Shown here: positions 41,719 through 50,289 of the stretch, one piece after another
How positions within the stretch are numbered: position 1 is the stretch's first letter
How the letters are laid out: each line of letters begins with the position of its first letter
Source: Alphaproteobacteria bacterium
Lineage (GTDB): Bacteria; Pseudomonadota; Alphaproteobacteria; Micavibrionales; UBA2020
DNA length: 64,000 bases
Assembly: GCA_025934695.1 (NCBI GenBank)
Contig: JAICWS010000001.1
Location: 277,301 to 341,300 of the forward strand
Reading direction: 5' to 3'
Translations under genes and position numbers: made by a program
The notes under the pieces: model-generated
Databases searched by the model: none
The model's input: the letters and a program-made list of their open reading frames with translations, nothing else
What the model was told of the DNA's origin: nothing

Positions 41719-42498
41719 ATGCCGAAAGATTTTGATATTGGGAAACAATTCAATCGCGCCATGGGCAATGCTGTCGAAGCGGAGAAAGCACTTGCAGAAT
41801 GGGGTGTTCCCTTTCGCAGACAACCAAATGGCTCGCTTATAGTTGACGGAGATCTCGATATCTCCAGCAAGGGGCTGACCTCCCTGCCAGACCTTACGTC
41901 AGTCATCATCCAGGGAATGTTTCTCTGCAATTATAACAAGCTCACCTCGCTGCGTGGCGCGCCGCAAAACGTCGGGTCCTTCAGTTGCGAGGGCAACCAA
42001 CTCACAACTTTGGTAGGGGCACCGCAAAACGTCGGCGGGTCCTTCAACTGTTCCCACAACCAGCTCACGTCGCTAATTGGAGTGCCGCAGGTGATCGTCG
42101 AAAACTTCTACTGCACCTTCAATTTGTTGACTTCGCTGGAAGATGGCCCGTTGGCCGTGGGTCGCGATTTTCGCTGTGACTATAACCAGCTGACTTCCCT
42201 GAAGGGTGCTCCATCGTCATTTGTCGCGGGAGCTGTCACCTGCACGAATAATCCGCTGACATCTCTTGAGCATGCACCGCCGAAATTCCAGGTCCTGCAA
42301 AGCGACTTCGGCACCTTCAATTCATGGGACGACATACCCGAAAGACTGCGCACGTCCCCTGAAACGAAGGAACTGATAGAGCAGAGCCGTCGCGCAGCCG
42401 AAGAACATGCTATCGCGGAACGGGAAAGGTCAATCCATGATGCCACTGTTCTTGGCAGGCCAATCGGGGTTCAACGACCGCTTTCCTTCAAGGCATAA
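41719..42498 (+). CDS. LTSL-repeat (leucine-rich-like) protein
   Basis: A 259-residue soluble protein. Residues 53-188 hold about six copies of a ~21-residue repeat such as 'LTSLRGAPQNVGSFSCEGNQ' and 'LTTLVGAPQNVGGSFNCSHNQ', an LRR-like unit in which 'CxxN' caps each turn. The N-terminus is helical and the C-terminus charged and helical ('EQSRRAAEEHAIAERERS'). Such proteins occur in phages and free-living bacteria and probably bind proteins. The start at 41719 follows 'AGGGAG'. Confidence 0.8.
   Translation: MPKDFDIGKQFNRAMGNAVEAEKALAEWGVPFRRQPNGSLIVDGDLDISSKGLTSLPDLTSVIIQGMFLCNYNKLTSLRGAPQNVGSFSCEGNQLTTLVGAPQNVGGSFNCSHNQLTSLIGVPQVIVENFYCTFNLLTSLEDGPLAVGRDFRCDYNQLTSLKGAPSSFVAGAVTCTNNPLTSLEHAPPKFQVLQSDFGTFNSWDDIPERLRTSPETKELIEQSRRAAEEHAIAERERSIHDATVLGRPIGVQRPLSFKA
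41875..42285 (+). repeat. Coding tandem repeats of the LTSL protein
   Basis: Repeats of about 60-66 bp encoding LTSLxGxP..V..x.F.C..N. Two neighbouring units share 'ccgcaaaacgtcgg', which points to recent duplication. The end units are more divergent. Confidence 0.8.
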
Positions 42499-42797
42499 TA
42501 CAAATCAATTAGGTGTGTTCCACGATATTCTACGAGCCATGTCGAGGTTGAACGAGGCCTTCCTATCTGGAGTACGACCGCTTTGTAATTTGGTAGGTAG
42601 CTTTATCTACGATATATTCGACACTGCGACCAAGGCTAGCCCCGCCACCAAATCTGGAATTCCGGAAGGAATTCCGGGGACACAATACTTAATTCACGGT
42701 TACCATCATTCGATTCCCCGCCATTAGACTAACAAAAGTCACGACGACGAACACGCACCGTCTCGCTCTTTCTATCATCGAAACATTCAGTGAAACT
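42499..42797. other. Intergenic region between the LTSL unit and tRNA-Leu
   Basis: A 299-bp stretch. One frame (track 42407..42727) runs through but starts inside the previous gene, lacks an RBS and looks chance-like. The sequence is AT-richer than the core and contains the small palindrome 'ggaattccggaaggaattcc'. It directly flanks the tRNA 3-prime end, the place where an island boundary would be expected. I see no att repeat or integrase. Confidence 0.5.
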
Positions 42798-42884
42798 TGG
42801 TGCCCCCGGTCGGGGTCGAACCGACACATCCTTGCGGATACAAGATTTTGAGTCTAGCGCGTCTGCCAATTCCGCCACAGGGGC
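42798..42884 (-). tRNA. tRNA-Leu (anticodon CAA)
   Basis: Read on the minus strand: acceptor stem GCCCCTG pairs with CGGGGGC (one G-U), discriminator A and encoded CCA. The anticodon loop CTCAAAA gives anticodon CAA, which reads UUG. The long variable arm ('TTGTATCCGCAAGGATGTG') is typical of tRNA-Leu, as is the T-loop 'GGTTCGACCC'. The size is 87 nt. The accessory region lies on its 3-prime side. Confidence 0.95.
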
Positions 42885-42993
42885 ACTGTAAACGTGGGCG
42901 CATCATATTACCCGCCTCGTCCCCGCCGTCAACCCATTTCTGACTTATGGCAATGTTGCGCGCGGCGCGCGCGGCGTGGTACACCAAGCCATC

Positions 42994-43584
42994 ATGGTGA
43001 AGCTTATCCGCAAAATTTATGACTGGACGATCCGCCTGTCCGAAACGAAACAGGCGGTCTGGGCGCTCGCCGGGGTCGCCTTCGTCGAAAGCTCGGTCTT
43101 TCCCCTGCCGCCCGACCTGCTGCTTATCCCCATGTGCGTGGCCGAGCGGCGGCGGTCATTCTTTTACGCGACCATCTGCACCGTGGCTTCCGTCATCGGC
43201 GGCCTCTTGGGCTATGCCATCGGCTATTACTTCTTCGAAACCTGGGGCAAGGACATCCTGTCTTTCTACGGCATGATGGGCAAATACGGCGCGCTGAAAG
43301 ATAAATACGACCAGTACGGCGGCTGGATCATCCTCGCCAAGGGCATGACGCCCATTCCTTTCAAGCTGCTGACCATCTTCAGCGGCGCGATGCATCTCGC
43401 CCTGCCCGTCTTCATCATTTCGTCCATCGGCGCGCGGGCGATGCGGTTTTACCTGGTTGCGGGATTGCTGTGGAAGTTCGGCGCGCCGGTGCGCACCTTT
43501 ATCGAAAAACACCTGACCTGGGTCGCGCTCGCCTTCCTCATCCTCTTGATCGGCGGCTTCTTCGCGATAAAATATATTATATGA
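42994..43584 (+). CDS. YqaA-family (DedA-like) membrane protein
   Basis: A 196-residue protein with four or five hydrophobic segments. 'FVESSVFPLPPDLLLIPMCV' and 'GGLLGYAIGYYFFETWGKDIL' are YqaA blocks. 'PFKLLTIFSGAMHLALPVFI' follows. Members are thought to take part in lipid transport or scrambling, but this is not settled. The start is MVKLIRK, seven residues into the track ORF. Its stop overlaps dsbB by 4 bp, so it probably works in envelope maintenance with dsbB. Confidence 0.85.
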   Translation: MVKLIRKIYDWTIRLSETKQAVWALAGVAFVESSVFPLPPDLLLIPMCVAERRRSFFYATICTVASVIGGLLGYAIGYYFFETWGKDILSFYGMMGKYGALKDKYDQYGGWIILAKGMTPIPFKLLTIFSGAMHLALPVFIISSIGARAMRFYLVAGLLWKFGAPVRTFIEKHLTWVALAFLILLIGGFFAIKYII

Positions 43585-44120
43585 AGAAGCTCTGCGATTT
43601 TTTCCTCGATTTCCGCCACCTCGCCCTGTTCGTGGCCGGCGTCAGCATTGCGGCCCTCGGCACCGCGCTGATCATGCAGTACGGCTTCAACATCCTGCCC
43701 TGTCACCTGTGCTATGAGCAGCGCAAGCCTTACTGGGCGACGATTGCGCTCGGGATTGTGGCGTTCTTCGTCAGTAAAAAATCGCCGCGCGCGGCTTTCG
43801 GGCTGCTGCTGCTGGCCGGTCTCGCCTTCCTTGCCAACATGGGCCTGTCGTTCTTCCATATCGGCGTCGAAAACAAATGGTGGAAGGGTCTCGAGGGCTG
43901 CGGTGGCGAAGGCGCTGATATCCCGCACGACCTGACGCCGAAGGAGCTGATGGAATGGTTCAAGAACCGCCCCATCGTCCGCTGCGACGTGCCGGGCTTC
44001 GTGCTCTTCGGCATATCGCTGACCGGCTATAACTTCCTGCTCTCGACCTTCCTTGCCTTCTTCACCTTCTTCCACGCCACCAAAGGATACAAACATGTCA
44101 AAGCAGCGCCGCAAGCTTAA
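43581..44120 (+). CDS. dsbB: Disulfide bond formation protein B
   Basis: A 179-residue inner-membrane protein with four transmembrane helices. It has the two redox Cys pairs of DsbB: 'LPCHLCYEQR' (CxxC, first periplasmic loop) and 'GLEGCG' with 'IVRCDVP' (second loop). It re-oxidises DsbA and passes electrons to quinone. Ubiquinone synthesis gene coq7 overlaps its 3-prime end by 26 bp, a sensible functional neighbour. Start ATG overlaps the yqaA stop. Confidence 0.9.
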   Translation: MKKLCDFFLDFRHLALFVAGVSIAALGTALIMQYGFNILPCHLCYEQRKPYWATIALGIVAFFVSKKSPRAAFGLLLLAGLAFLANMGLSFFHIGVENKWWKGLEGCGGEGADIPHDLTPKELMEWFKNRPIVRCDVPGFVLFGISLTGYNFLLSTFLAFFTFFHATKGYKHVKAAPQA

Positions 44121-44673
44121 GCGCACCCTGCCCGGCGACAAGGCGACGCTGAAACGCGCCGACGATGTCGCCAGCATGATCCGCGTCGACCATGCCGGCG
44201 AATACGGCGCGAAGCGGATTTACGAGGGCCAGATGGCAGCGCTCGGCGATCATCCGAAGGCGAAGAAGCTGATCGAGCATATGGCGAAGCAGGAACAGGC
44301 GCATCTTGACTACTTCGAGAAGGAAATCGTGCGCCGTGGCGTGCGGCCCACGGCGCTCCATCCGCTCTGGCATCTGGCGGGGTATGCCTTGGGGGCGCTG
44401 ACCGCGCGCCTCGGCCCCGAAGCCGCCATGGCCTGCACTGTCGCGGTCGAAGAGGTTATTTCCGACCATTACGCCGAACAGCTGGCCGCGCTCGACAAGC
44501 AGCCGGAGGAAAAAGACCTTCGCGCCGCCATCAAAAAATTCAAGGCCGAGGAAGAAGAGCACCGTGAAACCGGCCGTAACTCCCATGCCGACAAGGCTCC
44601 CGGATATCGGCTGCTGACCGCCGTCATCCGGACCGGCTCGAAACTGGCCATCGAGATCGCAAAAAGGGTTTAG
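44095..44673 (+). CDS. coq7: Demethoxyubiquinone hydroxylase
   Basis: A 192-residue ferritin-like di-iron protein. Iron ligands are in 'MIRVDHAGEYGAKRIYEGQM', 'MAKQEQAHLDYFE', 'VAVEEVISDHYAEQL' and 'EEEEHRETGR', which include the two ExxH motifs. It performs the final ring hydroxylation of ubiquinone synthesis. The start MSKQRRKLKR lies inside dsbB. The last helix could attach it to the membrane. Confidence 0.92.
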   Translation: MSKQRRKLKRTLPGDKATLKRADDVASMIRVDHAGEYGAKRIYEGQMAALGDHPKAKKLIEHMAKQEQAHLDYFEKEIVRRGVRPTALHPLWHLAGYALGALTARLGPEAAMACTVAVEEVISDHYAEQLAALDKQPEEKDLRAAIKKFKAEEEEHRETGRNSHADKAPGYRLLTAVIRTGSKLAIEIAKRV

Positions 44674-44838
44674 CGTCACGCGCTCAGACGCTCGGGGAGC
44701 CCCTTCCCTGTTTTTGACGAATTTCTCCGCCTTTCCAAAGACGTATCTCTGCAAAAATCACTTGCGTTATGGAAATATACATGATAAAGTCCCTGCCAAA
44801 AGCGTTCAAATCGCAAGCGTCAGAAGGTGTGTATTTCC

Positions 44839-46119
44839 ATGGCAAACAAGATCGAAACTATCACGCGGGACATCGCGTCCGGCGAAACCTTCAGGCATAA
44901 AGGCTCGGTTGACCTCAAAGGCAATGTCGGTGCCGGCGCAACCATCGAGATCGAGGACGGCGGCATCCGCATCAGCGGCGATGTGGCCGACAAAGCCAGC
45001 GTCACGGCAAAGGGACCCAAGGGCTCCTACGCGTCCATCTCGAGCAAGAATGGCACTGTCATCATTCGCGGCAATTTCTCCGGCGACATCGTCGGTGGCC
45101 GGATTATCAACGGCGACGAAGACCTGACGGGCATCGAAGTCTCGGGCAAGACCGGCAACGGCGTGAAATATAAAACCGACGCCTCCGTCGAGCTCAAGGC
45201 CCCTGCGGGCGATGACGTCTCTCTCGCCGCGGGCAGCAGCAGCTCGATCATTTCAGCAGGCGCGCGTTTCAAGGCGAAGGTGGACAGCAGCCTCGACGCC
45301 GGAAACGTCGGCCCGAACGCCCAGATTGAAACCGGCAGCTCGTCGACCGTCAAGCAACTGGGCCCGAACTCCACCTTCGAATGTGACAGTTCCGTCACCA
45401 TTTCCATCGCCGCCGACAAATGCACCATCACCGCGGGCAGCAGCTCGAAGATCGGCACGCTTGGCAAGGACTGCACCGCGAAGTGCGACAGCACCCTGGA
45501 CATCGGGACATCGGGAAACAATTGCACTTACAGCGCGGGCAGCAGCTCGAAGATCGGCACGCTGGGCGCGAATTCCACGGCGAAATGCGGCAGCTCCCTC
45601 GATATCGGCGCGGTCGGCGATCATTGCGCTGTTTCCTGCTCCAGCTCGTCGGAATTCAAGTCGCTCGGCAATGACGTGACCATCGACTGCGACAGCTCGG
45701 TCGAGATCGGGAAAACCGGCCTTCGCTGCAACATTACTTCCAGCAGCAGTTCGGAAATCAAGGAGCTCGGCCACAATTCGACCGTCAAATGCGACAGCAG
45801 TCTCGACATCAAGAAGGTCGGGCATGACTGCGTGATCGAAGCCAGCAGCTCGTCGGATTTCGGCACGGTCGGTGCGCGCACGAAAATCAGCGTCGACAGT
45901 TCCGCGGACGTGCGCCTGGCGCATGAAACGGCGCGCATCACCGCCGAAGGCAGTCTCGATATCAGCCGCCGCAGCGCGAATGACGCCGATTTCGGCCTGA
46001 GCCTGGATTTCGGCCCCGCCGCCGCACCCGGCGTCACGCCGGCAACCGCGCCTGCTGCGCCATCGTCGCCCGGCGTTCCGGCCTCTCCAAAGCCGAAGAG
46101 CAAGTGGAAGTTTTGGTAA
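44839..46119 (+). CDS. Beta-helix-like repeat protein with 34-residue periodicity
   Basis: A 426-residue protein with no signal peptide. Residues 131-368 are seven tandem 34-residue repeats, each two 17-residue halves: 'AGSSSKIGTLGKDCTAK' and 'CDSTLDIGTSGNNCTYS' are one unit. This periodicity fits a right-handed beta-helix with Cys stacked at two positions. The N-terminal domain has short strands ('VDLKGNVGAGATIEIEDGGIRISGD') as in bactofilin/DUF342-type folds. The tail is Pro/Ala-rich and ends 'KSKWKFW'. Role unknown, perhaps structural. RBS 'AGAAGGTG' lies before MANKIETIT. Confidence 0.8.
   Translation: MANKIETITRDIASGETFRHKGSVDLKGNVGAGATIEIEDGGIRISGDVADKASVTAKGPKGSYASISSKNGTVIIRGNFSGDIVGGRIINGDEDLTGIEVSGKTGNGVKYKTDASVELKAPAGDDVSLAAGSSSSIISAGARFKAKVDSSLDAGNVGPNAQIETGSSSTVKQLGPNSTFECDSSVTISIAADKCTITAGSSSKIGTLGKDCTAKCDSTLDIGTSGNNCTYSAGSSSKIGTLGANSTAKCGSSLDIGAVGDHCAVSCSSSSEFKSLGNDVTIDCDSSVEIGKTGLRCNITSSSSSEIKELGHNSTVKCDSSLDIKKVGHDCVIEASSSSDFGTVGARTKISVDSSADVRLAHETARITAEGSLDISRRSANDADFGLSLDFGPAAAPGVTPATAPAAPSSPGVPASPKPKSKWKFW
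45229..45942 (+). repeat. Seven coding repeats of 102 bp
   Basis: Seven in-frame 102-bp units. Units 3 and 4 share the identical block 'gcgggcagcagctcgaagat' and more. Encoded consensus: xxSSSxIxxLGxNxTxKCDSSLDIGxxGxxCxIx. Confidence 0.85.
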
Positions 46120-46251
46120 AAATCCCTTCGTCCGCTATTTATAAGCATCTGTGATTGCTTGTCTTTTTGACAAGAAATTAACTTTTCCTTTGCCGCCTCC
46201 CAAGGGAAGTGGTAATATGGATAATATAAAAAAGGATAGAGGGGGAATATC

Positions 46252-46752
46252 ATGGCGAAACTTGGCACCACCATTATTCTTGCGGGCGCGCTGACAGCCT
46301 CGGCCAACCAGGCTTTTGCGGACAACCGCCCTGCCCGGCCGCATCCGGCTCACAATGCGGCCATCGCCACCAACCCGGCCGACCGCCCCATCACCGGCAT
46401 CACCAAGGATGGCAAGCCGGTTCAGATCGAAATGTCCGTTCCTGTCCTGAACAAGGGCAACTATACCGACGATGGTTTCCAGCGCGCGCTCAAGGGCGGC
46501 GAGATGATGGCGGCGCTCCAGACCTTTTCGCAATACACCGAGGCCGAAATTCCCGGCAACATCGGCAAGATCCAGCAACAGATCACCGAAAAAATCGGCC
46601 CAATGATCCCGATGAACGGCGGCGGCAGCGCGAAGCCCGGCGTCAACTACGGCAACGCCACGGTCACGAAGATTACCGAAGTGATCGGCGGCAAGCCGGT
46701 TTTCCAGCAGGCTGCGCCCAAAGGCTCCGCGCCCAAAGCCCCCGGCAGTTAA
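46252..46752 (+). CDS. Exported protein of unknown function
   Basis: A 166-residue protein with a signal peptide ('IILAGALTASANQAFADN'). The mature chain starts with 'RPARPHPAHNAAIATNPADRP' and has a helical middle ('FQRALKGGEMMAALQTFSQY') and a Gly/Ser/Pro-rich end. AGGGGG serves as RBS. Its stop overlaps the stop end of the convergent dioxygenase gene by 4 bp. Periplasmic; no family recognised. Confidence 0.7.
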   Translation: MAKLGTTIILAGALTASANQAFADNRPARPHPAHNAAIATNPADRPITGITKDGKPVQIEMSVPVLNKGNYTDDGFQRALKGGEMMAALQTFSQYTEAEIPGNIGKIQQQITEKIGPMIPMNGGGSAKPGVNYGNATVTKITEVIGGKPVFQQAAPKGSAPKAPGS

Positions 46753-47876
46753 ATCGCCTGTTTTTCCGGTTCCAGGTAGTGAAGGTTTTCCTCGCGTATC
46801 TTGCGCGCGGCCTCGTCGTAGAGAAACGGCAGGAAAGCGAAACGCTCGCCTTTCGTCACTTCGGTCACCTTGTGCAGCAGCGAGCATGAGAAGACGACAG
46901 CGCAGCCCGGCGGCGGCTTGAACGACCGCGGCCCGTACTCGGGGAAGCTCAGCTCTCCGCCTTCGAATTCATGATTGAGGTTGATGGTGACCGCAAAGCG
47001 CCGATGCGCCGTGCCCTTGGTCGTATCGTCACGATGCGCAGCGAAATGGCCCTTGTCCTCCGCCCGGTAACAGGCGACGATATGGCGCTCGATGCGCGTG
47101 ACCGTGAACTGGTGCACTTTCTTGATCTCGGGGTGGATGCAGCGAATGACGCGGCCGTTGATGCGCTTGAGAATATCTTCTTCGGTCAGAATGTAATCGC
47201 GCCGGCTTTTGCGGCCGTAGTCGCGCACTTCCACCGTCTTTCCGTCGACATCGCGCATAAAGCCTGAATCGGCGCCGCCGTGCTTGCGGTACAGGCCGAT
47301 CAGCTCTTCGCACAGTTCCGGCTCGAAAACATTCGGCAGATACAGCACCGGCGCCTGCAGTTCGATGCCCGCGAAACGCTGCGGCTGCGGGAGCGACTGC
47401 ATGAAGCCAATCAATTCGGCCCTGTCCCCGCCGTCCTGGCGGAAAGGAATGATTTTGAGGACACGCAAGGTCGGGTCCAGCACGATCCAGCGGCACAGCA
47501 GCGAGATCGGGCCGCCCGTCGGCTCCAGCGGCGCGACGCCATAGAGCTTGCCGATCGCAAGGTCTGTATCGAAAAAAAAGCGGATGCCGGGCAGGTTCGC
47601 GGTGACGCGTTTTTGCGCTTCGTCCTGCGCGTCCGCGGTGACGCCGAAGAAGGCGAATTTTTGCTCGTCGAACAGCGCCCTGTGTTTGACCAGCACCTCT
47701 GCGAACAGGGCTTGCGCCGACGGATCCTGGCTACCGCCGAAGAAACACAAAACGATATATCGCCCCGCCGCCGTGTCGAACACATAGCGCGGATTAGCCG
47801 TTTCGCGCGCGGTGAAATAAGGTGCCGGCTCCCCGACCGTGAGCCGTTTATATTTTGCAGTGGTGTTCGATGTCAT
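46749..47876 (-). CDS. Redoxin-domain and 2OG-Fe(II) dioxygenase fusion
   Basis: A 375-residue protein. Residues 10-165 have a peroxiredoxin/AhpC-TSA fold ('VGEPAPYFTARETANPRYVFDTAAGRYIVLCFFGGS'), but the peroxidatic Cys of the PxxxTxxC block is missing ('GSQDPSAQ'). Residues 185-365 form a prolyl-4-hydroxylase-like domain with HxD ('FAAHRDD'), distal His ('SLLHKVTEV') and Arg ('KGERFAFLPF'). The enzyme would hydroxylate a protein or amino acid using 2-oxoglutarate. The first domain is probably regulatory or structural. MTSNTTAKY is chosen as start. Confidence 0.82.
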   Translation of the reverse strand: MTSNTTAKYKRLTVGEPAPYFTARETANPRYVFDTAAGRYIVLCFFGGSQDPSAQALFAEVLVKHRALFDEQKFAFFGVTADAQDEAQKRVTANLPGIRFFFDTDLAIGKLYGVAPLEPTGGPISLLCRWIVLDPTLRVLKIIPFRQDGGDRAELIGFMQSLPQPQRFAGIELQAPVLYLPNVFEPELCEELIGLYRKHGGADSGFMRDVDGKTVEVRDYGRKSRRDYILTEEDILKRINGRVIRCIHPEIKKVHQFTVTRIERHIVACYRAEDKGHFAAHRDDTTKGTAHRRFAVTINLNHEFEGGELSFPEYGPRSFKPPPGCAVVFSCSLLHKVTEVTKGERFAFLPFLYDEAARKIREENLHYLEPEKQAI

Positions 47877-48019
47877 GGCAGGCTCCAGATTGCATCCACC
47901 CGAGAATATCAATTTCGGCCGCTTTGTCAGCGGCAACTTGCTTGATTTTTAACATAATTTTAGACCTCGGGAAACCAAGGGGCAAGACCGTCATTGGTCG
48001 CTGGAAGGGAGTTTCGACA

Positions 48020-48238
48020 ATGAAAAAGCTTTTAATTTCGGCGGCTATGCTGGCAATGATCCTTCCGCTGGTCGGCTGTTACACCGATTACGGACCCCCG
48101 AATTACGGCGAGGGAGTCTATGGCAGCGCCTATTACCCCTATTCCTATTACAATGGCACCTACGTCTCGGTCGGCGGTGGTTTCGGGTACCACCACCGCT
48201 ATTGGGACGAAGGCCACGACAACTATTATTGGCGCTGA
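48020..48238 (+). CDS. Small Tyr/Gly-rich lipoprotein
   Basis: A 72-residue protein with a lipoprotein signal ('LISAAMLAMILPLVGC', lipobox LVGC). The mature part is rich in Tyr and Gly ('YGSAYYPYSYYNGTYVSVGGGFGYHHRYWD'), a kind common in small outer-membrane lipoproteins of unknown role. GGAAGGGAG lies upstream as RBS. It is followed by its own terminator. Confidence 0.8.
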   Translation: MKKLLISAAMLAMILPLVGCYTDYGPPNYGEGVYGSAYYPYSYYNGTYVSVGGGFGYHHRYWDEGHDNYYWR

Positions 48239-48260
48239 CGTGAATTAAATGACGGCTAAC

Positions 48261-48301
48261 GGCGCGGCGCCCGCAAAGGGGCCGCGCCCGCAGTCTTTTT
48301 T
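48261..48301 (+). terminator. Rho-independent terminator after the small lipoprotein gene
   Basis: The stem GGCGCGGC / GCCGCGCC with a 12-nt loop is followed by 'cgcagtctttttt'. It lies 22 bp past the stop. Confidence 0.85.
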
Positions 48302-48403
48302 CATGTGCGGCTTACGCCTCGTCTCTTGAAATGGGCCGACCTTATAGGTTAAATGCCTGTACCTATCCACGCTGAGGCGTCGGCCCACATTCGGGAGAAT
48401 ATT

Positions 48404-48874
48404 ATGTCTACTCAATCCATCGGTGTTTCCATCACGCAGCTTCCCCACGCCAAGGGCCTGAACCTGCCCAAATATGCGACCGAACATTCTGCCGGCGTCG
48501 ATCTTGAAGCGGCCGTGGATGCACCCACCACGCTCAAACCGGGCGAGCGCCAGCTGATCCCGACCGGCCTCGCCATTGCGCTGCCGCCCGGATACGAGGC
48601 GCAGATCCGCCCCCGCTCCGGCCTCGCGCTGAAGAACGGCGTGACCGTCCTCAACTCGCCCGGCACTGTCGATGCCGACTATCGCGGCGAAATCAAGGTC
48701 ATCCTTGCGAACCTCGGCAATGAAGCCTTCACCGTCGAGCGCGGCATGCGCGTGGCGCAGATGGTCGTGGCGCGGCACGAGCATGTGGCCTGGCAGGTCG
48801 TCGATCAGCTCGATGAAACGGCGCGCGGCGCCGGCGGCTTCGGCTCGACCGGCGTTGCCCGCAAAGCTTCCTAA
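48404..48874 (+). CDS. dut: dUTP diphosphatase
   Basis: A 156-residue trimeric-type dUTPase with the conserved motifs in order: '[11 protein letters not shown]', '[11 protein letters not shown]', '[16 protein letters not shown]', 'RVAQMVVA' and C-terminal '[10 protein letters not shown]'. It hydrolyses dUTP to dUMP and keeps uracil out of [12 protein letters not shown] is chosen with 'GGGAGAATATT' upstream; the track's 48353 start is not supported. cysK follows 13 bp on. Confidence 0.95.
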   Translation: MSTQSIGVSITQLPHAKGLNLPKYATEHSAGVDLEAAVDAPTTLKPGERQLIPTGLAIALPPGYEAQIRPRSGLALKNGVTVLNSPGTVDADYRGEIKVILANLGNEAFTVERGMRVAQMVVARHEHVAWQVVDQLDETARGAGGFGSTGVARKAS

Positions 48875-48887
48875 AAGAAAGCATCCC

Positions 48888-49871
48888 ATGTCCGCCGAAA
48901 CCTCGACTATGAAATCGCCCGCGCCTGAGGCGCAGCCGCGCATCTACAACCATATCTGGGAACTCATCGGCAACACGCCGCTTGTCCGCATACCAAAGCT
49001 GACGAAAGAATTTGGCGTGAAGGCGGACATCGTCGTGAAGCTCGAGTATTTCAATCCGCTCTCGAGCGTCAAGGACCGCCTCGCCATCGCGCTGATCGAA
49101 GCCGGCGAAAGCCAGGGCAAGATCACCAAGGATACTGTCATCATCGAGCCCACGTCGGGCAACACCGGCATCGGCCTTGCCTTCGTCTGCGCCTCCAAGG
49201 GCTATCGCTGCATCCTGACCATGCCGGAAAGCATGTCTTACGAGCGGCGCAAGATGCTGCGCCTCCTGGGCGCGGAGATCGTGCTGACGCCAGCCGACAA
49301 GGGCATGCGCGGCGCCATCGACAAGGCGCAGGAGCTGGCGAAAGAACACAAAAACAGCTGGATCCCCCAGCAGTTCGACAATCCCGCCAATCCCGACATC
49401 CATCGCCGCACGACGGCCGAGGAAATCTGGCGCGACACGGGCGGTCAGGCCGACGTGCTGATCGCGGGCGTGGGCACCGGCGGCACGCTGACCGGCGTCG
49501 CACAAGTGTTGAAGGCGCGCAAGCCCGGTTTCAAGGCCATCGCCGTAGAACCGGTCGACAGCGCCGTGCTGTCCGGCAAGCCGCCCGGCTCCCATAAGAT
49601 CCAGGGCATCGGCGCGGGGTTCATCCCTTCCATTCTCGATACCAAGCTCATCGACGAAATCGTGACGATCACGAACGAGGAAGCCTATGCGATGATGCGC
49701 CGCGTCTGCAAAAGCGAGGGCATCCCCGTCGGCGTCTCGTCGGGCGCCGCGATCCAGGCGGCGATCAACGTCGGCAAGCGTCCCGAGATGGCGGGCAAGA
49801 TGATCGTGACCATCGCGCCGTCGATGGCCGAGCGCTATTTGTCGCTGCCGCCTTTCAAGGATCTCGAATGA
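48888..49871 (+). CDS. cysK: Cysteine synthase (O-acetylserine sulfhydrylase)
   Basis: A 327-residue PLP enzyme. The Schiff-base Lys is in '[11 protein letters not shown]'; '[14 protein letters not shown]' and '[11 protein letters not shown]' bind substrate and phosphate; '[11 protein letters not shown]' is near the C-terminus. It makes cysteine from O-acetylserine and sulfide. The first 18 residues are an extension that is not conserved. The track frame from 48672 runs through dut and is a shadow there. Its stop overlaps the next start (ATGA). Confidence 0.93.
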   Translation: MSAETSTMKSPAPEAQPRIYNHIWELIGNTPLVRIPKLTKEFGVKADIVVKLEYFNPLSSVKDRLAIALIEAGESQGKITKDTVIIEPTSGNTGIGLAFVCASKGYRCILTMPESMSYERRKMLRLLGAEIVLTPADKGMRGAIDKAQELAKEHKNSWIPQQFDNPANPDIHRRTTAEEIWRDTGGQADVLIAGVGTGGTLTGVAQVLKARKPGFKAIAVEPVDSAVLSGKPPGSHKIQGIGAGFIPSILDTKLIDEIVTITNEEAYAMMRRVCKSEGIPVGVSSGAAIQAAINVGKRPEMAGKMIVTIAPSMAERYLSLPPFKDLE

Positions 49872-50287
49872 TCGAGATCGATCTCTTCATCCCGGCGCCG
49901 CGCAACAACGTCTGGGAATTCCTGACCCAGAACGACCATATCCACAAATGGTGGGGCAAGGGCGTGCTGCTGCACAGCCGCCAGGGCGGCCAGTTCTACG
50001 AACCCTGGACCGACAAGCACGGCCGCAAGCACAACACTCGCGGCGTCGTGACGGCCATCGAGCCGCGCGTGCGCCTGCAATTCGACTGGCAGGACGAAAG
50101 CTGGCCGAAGCCCACGCGCGTCGAATTCCTGCTCAGCCAGGCGGACGGCGGCACGCGCATCTACATCCAGCATTCGGGCTGGGATATCTTTCCGGACGAC
50201 CAGCGCAAGGCGCTCGTCGACGACCACCGCGCGGGCTGGCGCGAGGTCATGGACAACTTCAGGGATTACTGCGTCAAGGTGAAATAA
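49868..50287 (+). CDS. SRPBCC (AHSA1-like) domain protein
   Basis: A 139-residue protein of the START/Bet v1-like fold. '[28 protein letters not shown]' is the typical opening of AHSA1-like proteins, with '[21 protein letters not shown]' and the long C-terminal helix '[19 protein letters not shown]'. It binds a small hydrophobic ligand, identity unknown. It is coupled to cysK by a 4-bp overlap and followed 2 bp on by the methyltransferase gene. Confidence 0.85.
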   Translation: MIEIDLFIPAPRNNVWEFLTQNDHIHKWWGKGVLLHSRQGGQFYEPWTDKHGRKHNTRGVVTAIEPRVRLQFDWQDESWPKPTRVEFLLSQADGGTRIYIQHSGWDIFPDDQRKALVDDHRAGWREVMDNFRDYCVKVK

Positions 50288-50289
50288 AC

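Noticed and set aside
41875-42285. Tandem repeats as a CRISPR array
   Set aside because: The repeats are in-frame, encode an LRR-like protein and have no unique spacers; no cas gene is present.
42407-42727. 106-residue ORF after the LTSL gene
   Set aside because: It starts inside the previous gene, has no RBS and no recognisable domain. Kept only as part of the intergenic description.
45229-45942. 102-bp repeats as a CRISPR or satellite
   Set aside because: They lie fully in frame within a coding sequence with protein-level periodicity.
46135-46887. 250-residue minus-strand ORF over the exported protein gene
   Set aside because: Antisense shadow; the plus-strand frame has a signal peptide and RBS.
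48672-49871. 399-residue ORF as an N-terminally extended cysteine synthase
   Set aside because: The extension is the +1 frame of dut. The real start is ATG 48888.
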